A stretch of 64,000 bases of DNA from VAZQ01 sp963702695 (GTDB lineage Bacteria; Pseudomonadota; Alphaproteobacteria; Rhizobiales; Xanthobacteraceae), in NCBI GenBank assembly GCA_963702695.1, contig CAVPDS010000013.1, positions 62,001 through 126,000 of the forward strand, written 5' to 3'. This document shows, piece by piece, positions 18,382 to 28,100 of the stretch. Below the pieces are notes generated by a model. It had not been told where the DNA came from. It searched no databases and saw only the letters and a list, made by a program, of their open reading frames with translations. The stretch's first letter is position 1, and each line of letters starts with the position of its first letter. Position numbers and translations under genes: made by a program.

Positions 18382-20004
18382 ATGATTCGTCTCGACAACA
18401 TCGGCAAGCAAAATGGCCATCAGATCCTGTTCATTGAGGCCTCCGCGGCGCTCCAGAAGGGGGAGAAGGTCGGCCTCGTCGGTCCTAACGGGGCAGGCAA
18501 GACGACGCTTTTCCGGATGATCACGGGCCAGGAGCACCCCGACGAGGGCCAGGTGGCCGTCGATCGGGGCGTTAGCATCGGCTACTTCAGCCAGGACGTA
18601 GGTGAGATGTCGGGCCGCAGCGCTGTGTCCGAGGTGATGGACGGTGCCGGCCCGGTGAGCACCGTGGCGGCCGAGTTGAAGGAGCTGGAGGCCGCCATGG
18701 GGGATCCGTGCCGGGCGGACGAGATGGAGAACATCGTCGAGCGCTACGGTGAGGTGCAGGGGCGCTTCGAGGAACTGGACGGTTACGCCCTGGAGGGCCG
18801 GGCACGCGAAGTCCTCGCGGGCCTGGGCTTCAGCCAGGAGATGATGGACGGTGACGTGGGCGCGCTGTCGGGCGGTTGGAAGATGCGCGTGGCGCTGGCC
18901 CGCATCCTCCTTATGCGCCCCGACGCCCTGCTCCTGGACGAGCCGAGCAACCACCTGGACTTGGAGAGCCTCATCTGGCTGGAGGAATTCCTCAAGGGCT
19001 ATGAGGGTGCGCTGCTGATGACCTCGCACGACCGCGAGTTCATGAACCGCATCGTCACCAAGGTGGTGGAAATCGACGGCGGCGCGCTGACGGCGTACTC
19101 GGGCAACTACGAATTCTACGAGCAGCAACGCGCCCAGAACGAGAAGCAACAGCAGGCCCAGTTCGAGCGCCAGCAGGCGATGCTCGCCAAGGAAATCAAG
19201 TTCATCGAGCGCTTCAAGGCGCGCGCCTCGCACGCCGCGCAAGTGCAGAGCCGGGTGAAGAAGCTGGAGAAGATCGACCGGGTGGAACCGCCCAAGCGCC
19301 GCCAGACGGTGTTGTTCGAGTTCCTGCCGGCGCCGCGCTCCGGTGAGGACGTGGTGAGTCTGAAGAACGTGCACAAGGGCTATGGCAATCGAACCATCTA
19401 CGAGGGGCTGGACTTCCAGGTGCGCCGCAGGGAGCGCTGGTGTGTCATGGGCATCAACGGCGCGGGCAAGTCCACGCTGCTGAAGCTGGTGGCGGGCTCC
19501 ACGCAGCCCGACGACGGTACGGTCGCGCTCGGTGGCAGCGTGAAGATGGGCTACTTCGCGCAGCACGCCATGGATCTGCTGGATGGCGAGCGCACGGTGT
19601 TCCAGTCGCTGGAGGACTCGTTCCCCCAGGCGGGGCAGGGCTCGCTGCGCGCGCTGGCCGGCTGCTTCGGGTTCTCCGGCGACGAGGTGGAGAAGAAATG
19701 CCGGGTGCTGTCGGGCGGTGAGAAGGCACGGCTGGTCATGGCGAAGATGCTCTACGACCCGCCGAATTTCCTGGTGCTGGACGAGCCCACGAACCACCTG
19801 GACATGGCGACGAAGGAGATGCTCATCACAGCGCTGTCGCAGTACGAGGGCACCATGCTGTTCGTCTCACATGACCGGCACTTCCTGGCCGCACTGTCCA
19901 ATCGCGTGCTAGAACTGACGCCCGAGGGCATCCTACAGTACGGCGGCGGCTATACGGAGTACGTGCAGCGCACGGGCCACGAGGCTCCCGGCCTGCGTAG
20001 CTGA
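18382..20004 (+). CDS. ABC-F family ATPase (YbiT-like)
   Basis: 540 aa from ATG 18382. Two ABC modules: Walker A GPNGAGKTTLF and GINGAGKSTLL, signatures LSGGWKMRVALARIL and LSGGEKARLVMAKML, Walker B LLDEPSNHLDLESL and VLDEPTNHLDMATK, plus a long charged linker (QQRAQNEKQQQAQFERQQ) with the ARASHAAQVQSRVKK arm. No membrane domain, so it is a ribosome-associated-type ABC-F protein. Codon use is strongly biased to GAG, CTG, GTG and CAC runs unlike neighbouring genes, and the protein resembles deltaproteobacterial (myxobacterial) ABC-F sequences as I recall them. Horizontal origin is therefore possible. Confidence 0.9.
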   Translation: MIRLDNIGKQNGHQILFIEASAALQKGEKVGLVGPNGAGKTTLFRMITGQEHPDEGQVAVDRGVSIGYFSQDVGEMSGRSAVSEVMDGAGPVSTVAAELKELEAAMGDPCRADEMENIVERYGEVQGRFEELDGYALEGRAREVLAGLGFSQEMMDGDVGALSGGWKMRVALARILLMRPDALLLDEPSNHLDLESLIWLEEFLKGYEGALLMTSHDREFMNRIVTKVVEIDGGALTAYSGNYEFYEQQRAQNEKQQQAQFERQQAMLAKEIKFIERFKARASHAAQVQSRVKKLEKIDRVEPPKRRQTVLFEFLPAPRSGEDVVSLKNVHKGYGNRTIYEGLDFQVRRRERWCVMGINGAGKSTLLKLVAGSTQPDDGTVALGGSVKMGYFAQHAMDLLDGERTVFQSLEDSFPQAGQGSLRALAGCFGFSGDEVEKKCRVLSGGEKARLVMAKMLYDPPNFLVLDEPTNHLDMATKEMLITALSQYEGTMLFVSHDRHFLAALSNRVLELTPEGILQYGGGYTEYVQRTGHEAPGLRS

Positions 20005-20398
20005 AGCCGCACCGGCGGATCGGGGTCGGTTCCCTGATCTATGCCGTGGACTGCGACACGGTTGCGCGGCTCGGACATAAAGCGCCCGGTCGTTACTAGA
20101 CTAGCTCGCCGGATACATGGGACGCACTTCCGATGCCGCTTGATGCCATGCTGATCTTGCCGGGATTGGCTCTGGCATTGACACGCACACGCTTCAGTAT
20201 GGGACGGTACTTCATGGCGTCATCAGCGCCCAATATTATTTATTGGCTGATGGTGGACGCCGAGGTTTATGGCAGAGCGAAGACATTTTTGTGGACAGCC
20301 TTTCCGAAAGGGACCACCATGAAACCTCCCTGCGGGCTGATCTTATAAGGCGGCAAAGAAGAACTCTATGAATTGCCAATAAGCAAGGAGGATCGACG
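20005..20398. other. intergenic stretch without a convincing gene
   Basis: No frame here has a good start and coding character. An AT-rich patch near 20230-20250 and the AAGCAAGGAGG Shine-Dalgarno at 20380-20390 belong to the next gene. Confidence 0.5.
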
Positions 20399-20782
20399 AT
20401 GTTCTTCGCAGCAGAAGGTTTCACTTTTCGCAATTTCCTGGCCGACGCCTTCGCGATATTCATGTTCGTCGTCTGGTTCTGGCTGTTGATCACGGTCTTT
20501 AGCGATCTGTTCCGTCGTCAAGACGTATCCGGCTGGGTCAAGGCGATCTGGGTGATAGCCCTGATCGTGTTCCCCTACATTGGCATATTCGCGTACATGA
20601 TCACTCAGGCAAGGGGCATGGCAGAACGAAGCAGCCAGCAGGCACAGCAGGCGCGCGACGAGGTGCGGCGTGCCGTCGGTTTCAGCGCTGCTGACGAGAT
20701 CGAGAAGCTTGATCGGCTCAAGAAATCGGGATCGATCACCGATCAGGAGTTCACACGCCTTCGCGCTAAACTGGTTGCGTAG
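20399..20782 (+). CDS. PLDc_N/SHOCT-domain small membrane protein
   Basis: 127 aa with a strong AGGAGG upstream. Two N-terminal helices (FAIFMFVVWFWLLITVFSDLF and KAIWVIALIVFPYIGIFAYMI) match the phospholipase D-nuclease N-terminal (PLDc_N) transmembrane pair. After a Gln/Ala-rich linker, the C-terminus has a SHOCT motif (DEIEKLDRLKKSGSITDQEF, then RLRAKL). Such proteins are inner-membrane anchored; SHOCT is thought to mediate oligomerisation. Function unknown. No nuclease domain follows. Confidence 0.85.
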   Translation: MFFAAEGFTFRNFLADAFAIFMFVVWFWLLITVFSDLFRRQDVSGWVKAIWVIALIVFPYIGIFAYMITQARGMAERSSQQAQQARDEVRRAVGFSAADEIEKLDRLKKSGSITDQEFTRLRAKLVA

Positions 20783-20989
20783 TTGAAGGGCGGCTGTCTG
20801 CGCCGAGTGCGCGGCGATGAAGCACAACTCTTCAGAGAGGATGCCTAAAAAATCATGCTTGAATCGGTTGAGCTTGCGATGCTCATCGCATTATTTGACC
20901 GCATGGAGCGTGGCTTACCCCAGGCGTGAAGCCTGGTCGCAGTCCTTTGGCCGGCGCAGGACGATCTCCATTGGCGGCTGTACTTCGTC

Positions 20990-21232
20990 CTAGCGGCGCG
21001 CCTTACGCGGGTCGGGGACGCAGGCATGAGTGCGTGGTTTGACCACCCGGTTCGCGGCATAGCCGCCGGTCACCTTGAGGAGCCTGCCTTTTCCACATTG
21101 ACCATTGTCGACATAGACAACTTGCCCCTTTGCCAGTGACCCGATTCCCCTCGGCTCTTGAGACCTGATGTCCTGAGCGCCGGCCGTTGTCGTGATGGCA
21201 ACAAACGCGGCAGCATAAGCGAGTTCTCTCAT
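20990..21232 (-). CDS. small secreted protein (DUF6719-like)
   Basis: 80 aa from ATG 21232, which has GGGAGA upstream. Signal peptide MRELAYAAAFVAITTTAGAQ, then a small basic domain with two cysteines: GSLAKGQVVYVDNGQCGKGR, LLKVTGGYAANRVVKPRTHA and CVPDPRKARR. The pattern recalls short periplasmic proteins common in Bradyrhizobium. Function unknown; no linked neighbour. Confidence 0.65.
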   Translation of the reverse strand: MRELAYAAAFVAITTTAGAQDIRSQEPRGIGSLAKGQVVYVDNGQCGKGRLLKVTGGYAANRVVKPRTHACVPDPRKARR

Positions 21233-21525
21233 CAATGGTCTCCCGGACGGGGCTAGGCGATATGCAATTGCTTTCGATATCACGACCGCCTCGGGTATTC
21301 GAGCAGCGTTTCAGTCTCGGAACGGAGGCGTTGAGAGCGGGTCGGAAAGGGCAGAAGCCCCTTCCACATTAGTGGGGGACTGAGGTAGCTTGATCACAGA
21401 ACTGCCAGCGGGAGGTGCCGACATCACCGCCGGGCGAGTGGGCAGCAAGACTGCTGTCGGCGGGCATGTAGCACTTTCAAAACAACTAACACTTCACCGA
21501 ACTTTTCGCGCGCCGGGAGGAATTC
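21233..21525. other. intergenic region between divergent small secreted-protein genes
   Basis: About 290 bp between the divergent starts at 21232 and 21526. It should hold promoters for both, but no clear operator or RNA gene was recognised. Confidence 0.4.
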
Positions 21526-22389
21526 ATGCGAAAACTGATCCTGGTTCTAATTTGTGCCATGTTGTTGCCGATGAGGGCCGCCTGGGCTCAACTGCTTGCT
21601 CCGAACGCGGCTGGTGTGTCGATGGGGCATCTGCATTACTTCGTCCGCGACATGGCTGCAAACCGGAAGTTCTGGATTGCCCTTGGTGCAACGCCCGTCA
21701 TGATGGGCACTCGAGAAGTTCTGCGATTCCCCGGACTGATGGTTCTGCTGACGCAAGGCGAGCCGTCCGGCAACTCGGAAGGGTCCGTCGTGAACCACGT
21801 CGGCTTTCGCGTTCCGGATGTGCGCGGTTTGATGGCGAAGATGTTTGACGCCGGCTACAAAGTGCAGTTGAGCGGCAGCCTGACAGGGAAGGTGGCCAAC
21901 GTCTGGGCTCCCGAAGGTGAGCGGATCGAATTTATGGAAGACCAGTCGATCAACGTGAAGTTCACTCCTGACGAGGGCCCCTACGTCCCGCCGCCGAAAA
22001 TGACAGTGCCGATCACGCTGCACCACATCCACATCTACGCTCCAGAAGGTTCGGTGGCGAAAGCTAAGGCGTGGTATGTGAAATTTTTCGGGATGTTGCC
22101 GGGGAAGCGGCATAAGACGGAGGAGCCGCCCTATGAGGCGGCCGATCTGCCGGGTGTAAATATGAACTTTGCCGCGGCTCACGGCGTGTTGAAGCCGACC
22201 AAAGGCCGCGCGCTCGATCATATTGGTTTTGAGATTCAGAATCTCCAGGCGTTCTGCAAGAAACTGGAAGCAAGCGGGGTCAAGCTGGATGCGCCTTATA
22301 AGGTGTTGCCGACGGGATTGGCAAATGCGTTTGTCACGGACCCTTGGGGAACATCGATTGAGTTGACGGAGGGCTTGAACAAGTTGTGA
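21526..22389 (+). CDS. exported VOC (glyoxalase/dioxygenase-fold) protein
   Basis: 287 aa with GGGAGGAATTC before the ATG and a signal peptide (MRKLILVLICAMLLPMRAAWAQ). Two VOC modules follow: GHLHYFVRDMAANRKFWIAL and VVNHVGFRVPDVRGLMAKMF, then LHHIHIYAPE, ALDHIGFEIQNLQAF and DPWGTSIELTEGL. Metal-ligand His/Glu positions (HxH, H, E) are recognisable. VOC proteins catalyse metal-dependent isomerase, epoxide-opening or ring-cleavage reactions, but exported members are unusual and the substrate is unknown. It overlaps a probable gene fragment on the other strand. Confidence 0.85.
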   Translation: MRKLILVLICAMLLPMRAAWAQLLAPNAAGVSMGHLHYFVRDMAANRKFWIALGATPVMMGTREVLRFPGLMVLLTQGEPSGNSEGSVVNHVGFRVPDVRGLMAKMFDAGYKVQLSGSLTGKVANVWAPEGERIEFMEDQSINVKFTPDEGPYVPPPKMTVPITLHHIHIYAPEGSVAKAKAWYVKFFGMLPGKRHKTEEPPYEAADLPGVNMNFAAAHGVLKPTKGRALDHIGFEIQNLQAFCKKLEASGVKLDAPYKVLPTGLANAFVTDPWGTSIELTEGLNKL

Positions 22390-22520
22390 GGGAGTTGCGG
22401 GTCTTGACCTTCTTGTCGGGGCCGATGACGAAGACGCTGCGCGTGGCCCGATTGACGGCGGTGTTGCACACGTCCGTCATCCCGTTGCGGGCGGAATCCA
22501 AGCGGACGATATTTGCGAGC
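22386..22520 (-). pseudogene. possible peroxiredoxin fragment
   Basis: On the minus strand one frame reads ARNGMTDVCNTAVNRATRSV then FVIGPDKKVK. The RSVFVIGPDKKVK piece resembles the C-terminal strand of 1-Cys peroxiredoxins, and it is cut off at the VOC gene. There is no start or full domain, so it would be a remnant. The rest of 22520-22738 shows no gene. Confidence 0.28.
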
Positions 22521-22738
22521 GCGGACTTCGCCGCTCCTGACCGTCAAACGGTCAGCCGCACACCGATTGTGAAAACGCACCGAACATTGACCCCACATCG
22601 AACAAATATAACCGGCTGATTTCACGACGAAAAACGGATCTTTCAGAGGGGCCGCGATCGGCGCCGCTGAAGACCCCTTCGCAACTCGGGAATGTAACGT
22701 CGAATCAAGCCGTTGACGAATGCGTCGTCGGCCGACGA

Positions 22739-23165
22739 TCATTGCGGTTCGGCTCCCGCGAGATCGGGCACGACCGCGGCGCCATCGCTGCCGAGCATTT
22801 GCTTCGCGCGTGCCTGGGCGCGCATCCACGCCGGCCCGACGCTCTCCAGAAGCTTGCGACCTTTGGCGGTAACCTTGAGTCGCGAGCTGCGCTGATCGCG
22901 ATCGTCCGGCTTTTCTTCGATCCAACTCTGCTTGAGCATGACTTGCAGATTGCGCGTCAGCGTCGAAGGATCGAGGTGTAGCCGCTTGCCCAGATCGATG
23001 CGGCGCACGGGACCTGCCTTTGCGACGGCGACCAGCAGGCTGAGTTGGCTCGACTTGAGCCCGGAGCGTCCGCATCTCTGCTTCATAGATGCCCGTGAGC
23101 AGGCGGGCTCACCTTGCGCCACCGGCCCGAGCAGACACTCGCTCGAAATCCGTTCGACGCGGCAT
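22739..23165 (-). pseudogene. MarR-family regulator disrupted by frameshifts
   Basis: The natural start is ATG 23165 with a GGAGG just upstream and begins MPRRTDFER, but that frame ends at a TGA after 18 codons. Homology continues in a second frame (CLLGPVAQ), then a third (RLLTGIYEAEMR), then returns to the second (SGLKSSQLSLLVAVAKAGPV and onward through DLGKRLHLDPSTLTRNLQVM and the DDRDQRSSRLKVTAKGRKLL wing). Winged-helix and C-terminal helices are intact; only the N-terminal dimerisation helix is scrambled. A shorter protein could start at ATG ~23087. The gene lies divergent from tetR at 23302. Confidence 0.7.
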
Positions 23166-23246
23166 GGAACCTCCGGCCACAATATTTTTTATATGCAACG
23201 ATATCCGGCAAGGGGTGGGCTGGGGATGACCTTGACATTGCGACTG

Positions 23247-23268
23247 TGACGAATTATTAAATCCGTCA
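23247..23268. promoter_or_regulatory. candidate TetR operator upstream of tetR
   Basis: A 22-bp imperfect palindrome TGACGAAT-N6-ATCCGTCA, 33 bp upstream of the tetR start. It matches the length and arms of the site at 23953-23974, suggesting autoregulation. Confidence 0.65.
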
Positions 23269-23301
23269 CTAATCACTGCCGCCAGGAAACCGAGCTGCAC
23301 G

Positions 23302-23910
23302 ATGAACCCGCAGGTCAGAGCCAAGCCCGACGATACGCGCGAGCGGATCATGGAGACCGCGGAGACGCTGTTCCGGCGCTTGGGCTTCGCCAAGACGGCG
23401 GTTGCGGACATCGCCAGCGAGCTGCGAATGTCGCCCGCCAACATTTATCGCTTCTTCGATTCCAAGAACGCGATCGTGGAGGCGATCTGCCGCCGCTGTC
23501 TGTCCGCAGTCGAGGAAAAAGCCTGGACGGTCGCCCGATCGAAGGCGCCGGCGGCTCAGCGCATGGAACGGCTGATCCTCGAGATCCTCGCGTATCATAA
23601 GGAAAACCTGGTTACCGAGCGTCGCGTCAATGAACTCGTGGTGGCTGCGATCGAGCATAGCTGGGACACGATCCGCACCCACAAAGATGCCATGCGAAAC
23701 GTCATTGAACTGATCCTGCGCGACGGGATCGACGCTAGCGAGTTCGAGGCAGTCGATCCTCGCGAAACGGCCGAACTGATCCTGCGCTCGGTCGTGGTCT
23801 TCACCAACCCGCTCGTGGTCGGGCAGTGCCTGGAAGAAGGCGACGACCTTGAGGCTCAGGCCCGGGCAACGGTCCGCTTCCTCCTCCGCGCCATCACACC
23901 CCGCCGTTAA
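23302..23910 (+). CDS. TetR-family regulator of the adjacent RND efflux genes
   Basis: 202 aa. N-terminal TetR helix-turn-helix: RERIMETAETLFRRLGFAKT, AVADIASELRMSPANIYRFF, DSKNAIVEAICRR. The C-terminal ligand domain is all-helical (AQRMERLILEILAYHKENLV, ELILRSVVVFTNPLVVGQCL). A 22-bp palindrome lies just upstream and a matching one lies between this gene and the MFP gene, so it likely represses both itself and the pump operon until a substrate binds. The gene points the same way as the pump genes, 94 bp before them. Confidence 0.9.
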   Translation: MNPQVRAKPDDTRERIMETAETLFRRLGFAKTAVADIASELRMSPANIYRFFDSKNAIVEAICRRCLSAVEEKAWTVARSKAPAAQRMERLILEILAYHKENLVTERRVNELVVAAIEHSWDTIRTHKDAMRNVIELILRDGIDASEFEAVDPRETAELILRSVVVFTNPLVVGQCLEEGDDLEAQARATVRFLLRAITPRR

Positions 23911-23952
23911 TCCCATGTGGATCTCCCTCGACCCTGAATCATGTCCAAAAAC

Positions 23953-23974
23953 TGACGAAATATACATTTCGTCA
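23953..23974. promoter_or_regulatory. candidate TetR operator upstream of the RND operon
   Basis: A perfect 9-bp inverted repeat TGACGAAAT-ATAC-ATTTCGTCA, 30 bp before the MFP start. Same spacing and near-identical arms as the site before tetR. Confidence 0.75.
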
Positions 23975-24004
23975 TTCATCACTCATAAGTGAAGGAGCGC
24001 TGCC

Positions 24005-25081
24005 ATGCATTCCTCGATCGCAACGTTCGCCACCCTGGCGCTGCTTCCTCTGCTCGCAGCCTGTGGGGATCAAGCGACATCCGCAACCAGCAAGCCCGAG
24101 CGGCCGGTGCAGGTTCAGCATGTCGCCTTCCAGTCCGATGATGCGAGCCGCGAATTTGTCGGCGTCGTGCGAGCACGCTACGAGACCGATCTCGCCTTTC
24201 GCGTCGCCGGCAAGATCACGGCCAGGATTGTCAACGTCGGCGATCGCGTGCGCGCCGGCGATGTGATCGCGCGGCTTGATACGCAAGACCCTCAACTGCA
24301 GGTCGAAAGTGCGCGGGCCGAGCTGTATGCAGCTACGTCGAATCTCGCCCAGACAGCGTCCGACGAGTTGCGCTTCGCGAGCTTGAAGTCACGCGGCTAT
24401 GCGACGGTCGCAGACTACGAACGAAAAAAAGCGGCGAAGGACGAGGCGGAGGGCCGGCTCGAACGCGCGCAGAGGGCGCTTGACCTCGCTCGCAACCAGC
24501 TCGCCTACGCCGAGCTCAAGGCCGAGGCCGACGGCGTCATCACCGCCACCCTCGCCGAGCCAGGGCAGGTCGTCGCCATCGGACAGGCAGTCGCGCGCCT
24601 TGCGCACCGCGGCGAGATGGAAGCCGTTGTCGCGCTACCAGAAACCTGGCTTGGCGAGGCGCGCGCATCGCAGGCGACGGTCAAACTTTGGGCAGGGCCG
24701 GAACGGCGGTTTGCCGCGCGGCTGCGCGAACTGTCGCCGCAAGCCGACCCGCAGACCCGCACCTATGCGGCGCGTTTCACGATCGAAAATCCCGACGACG
24801 CAGTCGCGCTAGGCATGACCGCTACCGTAACGCTGACGCATGCCGCCGATGCTTCGGTCGCAAAGCTTCCGCTTGCGGCCATCTTGAACCGCGGTACGGG
24901 GCCGTCGGTCTACGTCGTCGACAAGTCCGGCGAGCTCGAGCTCAGGCCAGTAACGGTTGCGTCGTTCACCGCCGACGTGGCGCTCGTCGCCTCGGGCGTG
25001 AACGACGGTGAGCGCGTCGTCACGCTCGGAGTACAGAAGCTCGACGTCGGTCAAAAGGTTCGTCCGATCGATCAGCGTTGA
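24005..25081 (+). CDS. RND efflux periplasmic adaptor (MFP) lipoprotein
   Basis: 358 aa. Signal peptide with lipobox LLAAC (Cys about residue 20), so anchored to the inner membrane by lipid. Order of the membrane-fusion-protein fold: beta-barrel start (EFVGVVRARYETDLAFRVAG), lipoyl half (GDRVRAGDVIARLDTQDPQL), alpha-helical hairpin (ESARAELYAATSNLAQTASD to LDLARNQLAYAELKAEADGV), second lipoyl half, barrel and membrane-proximal domain. It bridges the RND pump to an outer-membrane channel; no TolC-like gene is in the window. GAAGGAG precedes the ATG. The RND gene follows after 39 bp. Confidence 0.93.
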   Translation: MHSSIATFATLALLPLLAACGDQATSATSKPERPVQVQHVAFQSDDASREFVGVVRARYETDLAFRVAGKITARIVNVGDRVRAGDVIARLDTQDPQLQVESARAELYAATSNLAQTASDELRFASLKSRGYATVADYERKKAAKDEAEGRLERAQRALDLARNQLAYAELKAEADGVITATLAEPGQVVAIGQAVARLAHRGEMEAVVALPETWLGEARASQATVKLWAGPERRFAARLRELSPQADPQTRTYAARFTIENPDDAVALGMTATVTLTHAADASVAKLPLAAILNRGTGPSVYVVDKSGELELRPVTVASFTADVALVASGVNDGERVVTLGVQKLDVGQKVRPIDQR

Positions 25082-25120
25082 CCGAATCCGCCGCCACCGA
25101 GATCCATGGGAGTCTGTGCC

Positions 25121-28100
25121 ATGAAGCGCTTAAATCTCTCCGAATGGGCGATCACGCATCAGGCGCTTGTTCTGTTCATGATTCTCGTTCTCGGTGCGGC
25201 GGGAGCCTACTCGTACTTCAGCCTAGGGCGCGCCGAAGACCCATCCTTCACGATCAAGACCATGGTGGTGAACGTCGCATGGCCCGGCGCCACTGCGACC
25301 GAGATGCAGACCCAGGTCGCCGACAAAGTCGAGAAGAAGCTCCAGGAACTTCCATATCTCGATCGTGTCGAAAGCTATTCGCAGCCGGGCGTTTCCTTCA
25401 TCCAGGTCTACCTCATCGACCGCACGCCGCCCGCCAAGGTGAGGGACCTCTGGTACCAGGTCCGCAAGAAGGTCGGCGACATCAAGGGCGAGCTACCGGC
25501 CGGCGTCGTCGGGCCGAACTTCAACGACGAGTACGGCGACGTCTACTCGGCGATCTACATGCTCACCGCCGACGGCCTAACCCTCGCGGATCTCAAGGCG
25601 CGCGCCGAGGACATCCGGCAGCAACTCCTGCGCGTCCCCAACGTCAACAAAGTCGACATCATCGGTGAGCAGCCGGAGAAAATCTTCATCGAACTGAGTC
25701 ACGCCAAGCTTGCGACGCTCGGCATCAGCCCGCAGCAGATTTTCGACAGCGTCGCCAGGCAGAATGCGGTCACCTCGGGCGGCTCGGTCGACACCTCGGC
25801 GGACCGCATCAACCTGCGCGTCACCGGCGCGTTCTCCGGCGTCGATGCAATCGCGGCCGTGCCCGTGCAGGTAGACGGCCGCGTATTCCGGCTCGGCGAT
25901 ATCGCGACGGTCAAGCGCGGCTACCAGGACCCGGCGACCTTCGTCGTGCGCGAAGGCGGCAAGCCGTCGCTCGGCCTTGGCGTGTCCATGCAGGACGGCG
26001 CCAACATCCTCACGCTCGGCGAGGACCTCAAGGCCGCCATGGATGCGACCACGGCCGAGCTTCCGGTCGGCATCGAGGTGACGCAGATCGCCGACCAACC
26101 TGCGATCGTCGAGCATTCTGTCTCGGAGTTCGTTGAAACGTTCATCGAAGCGCTCGGCATCGTGCTCCTGGTGAGCTTCCTGTCGCTCGGCTGGCGCGCC
26201 GGCATCGTGGTCGCGTTGTCGGTGCCGCTGGTGCTCGCCATCGTGCTCACGATCATGAATGCAGCCGGTATCGACCTCAATCGAATCACGCTCGGCGCGC
26301 TGATCATCGCGCTCGGGCTCCTGGTCGACGACGCGATCATCGCCATCGAGATGATGGTGGTGAAGATGGAGCAGGGCTGGGACCGGGCGCGCGCTGCGAC
26401 CTTCGCCTGGTCTTCGACCGCGTTTCCGATGCTGACCGGCACGCTGGTCACGGCCGCGGGGTTTCTGCCCGTCGGTTTCGCCAAATCGAGCGCGGGCGAA
26501 TACGCCGGCGGCATTTTCTGGATCGTGGGGCTGGCGCTCATCGCCTCATGGATCGTGGCGGTGCTTTTCACGCCCTATCTCGGGCTGAAGCTCTTGCCTG
26601 ACCTCGCCAAGCCCGGAGCGCACAAGAATCCGGACGCGATCTACGACACGCGCACCTACCGTGCGTTACGGAAGGTGATTGAATGGGCGCTGCGGCGACG
26701 CGCCACGGTCGTTGCCGGGACAGTACTGATGTTCCTCGTGGCAATTGCCGGCTTCGGTCTCGTGCAGCAGCAGTTCTTCCCGACCTCGACGCGCACCGAG
26801 TTGTTCTTCGAAATGCGGCTGCCCGAGGGCACCGCCATCGGAGTCACCGACGCGGCAGCCAAGGAAGGTGAGCGCCTCCTTGCCGGCGACCCCGACATCG
26901 ATACTTACACCACCTATGTCGGCCAGGGCTCGCCGCGTTTCTGGCTCGGGCTCAACCCCGTGCTGCCGAACCCGAACTTCGCCCAGATCGTCATTGTGGC
27001 CAAGGATCTGGAGGCCCGCGAGCGGGTGAAGGCGCGACTCGAACGCGCGCTCGCTGACGGCGCATTGCCGGAGGCAAGGACGCGGGTGGATCGTTTCAAC
27101 TTCGGCCCGCCGGTCGGCTTCCCCGTCCAGTTCCGGGTGATCGGACCCGATCCCATGAAGGTGCGCGGCATCGCCGACCAGGTACGCGCTGTGATGGCGG
27201 AAAACCGCAAGATCATCGACCCGCACCTCAACTGGGGTGAACAGGTCAAGTCGATCCGCCTCGAAGTCGATCAGGATCGCGCCCGCGCGCTCGGCCTCAC
27301 CCCGCAGGACGTTTCGCAGATGCTGCAGACGCTGCTCATCGGCTACACGGTGACGCAGTATCGTGAAGGCATCGAGCATATCGACGTGATCGCCCGCGCA
27401 ATTCCGGCGGAGCGCCTCGAACTCGACCGGCTGCCGTCGCTGACCATCGCCACCCGCAACGGCATCGCGGTGCCGCTGTCGCAGATCGCGCGGCTGAATT
27501 ACGAATACGAGGAGCCGATCCTGTGGCGGCGCAATCGGGACACCGTGCTCACAGTGCGCGGCGACATCGTCGACAACGTGCAGGCGCCCGACGTCACCAA
27601 CGAGGTTCTGCCGAAGCTGCAACCGATCAAGGACTTGCTGCCTTACGGCTACCGCATCGAGACCGGTGGATCGATCGAGGAGAGCGTCAAGGCAAACGCC
27701 GCGCTCGTTGTGGTGTTCCCCGTCATGGCAATCGCGATGCTGGCGCTGCTGATGATTCAGTTACAAAGCTTCTCGCGGCTCGCCCTGGTGTTCGTGACTG
27801 GACCGCTCGGACTGATCGGCGCGACCGGGGCGCTTCTCGTCTCCAACCGGCCGTTCGGCTTTGTCGCGTTGCTCGGATTAATCGCGCTGGCGGGCATGAT
27901 CATGCGCAACACGGTGATCCTGGTCGATCAGATCGACCGCGACATCGCGGCCGGTCACGGACGGCATCGCGCCATCATCGACGCCACCGTGCGTCGCGCG
28001 CGTCCGGTGGCACTGACCGCGTTGGCCGCCATCCTGGGCATGATCCCGCTCGCCACGAGCGCCTTCTGGGGACCCATGGCGATCACGATCATGGGCGGCT

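Noticed and set aside
18214..19797. A 527-codon minus-strand open frame
   Set aside because: Antisense to the ABC-F gene; His/Leu-rich shadow composition.
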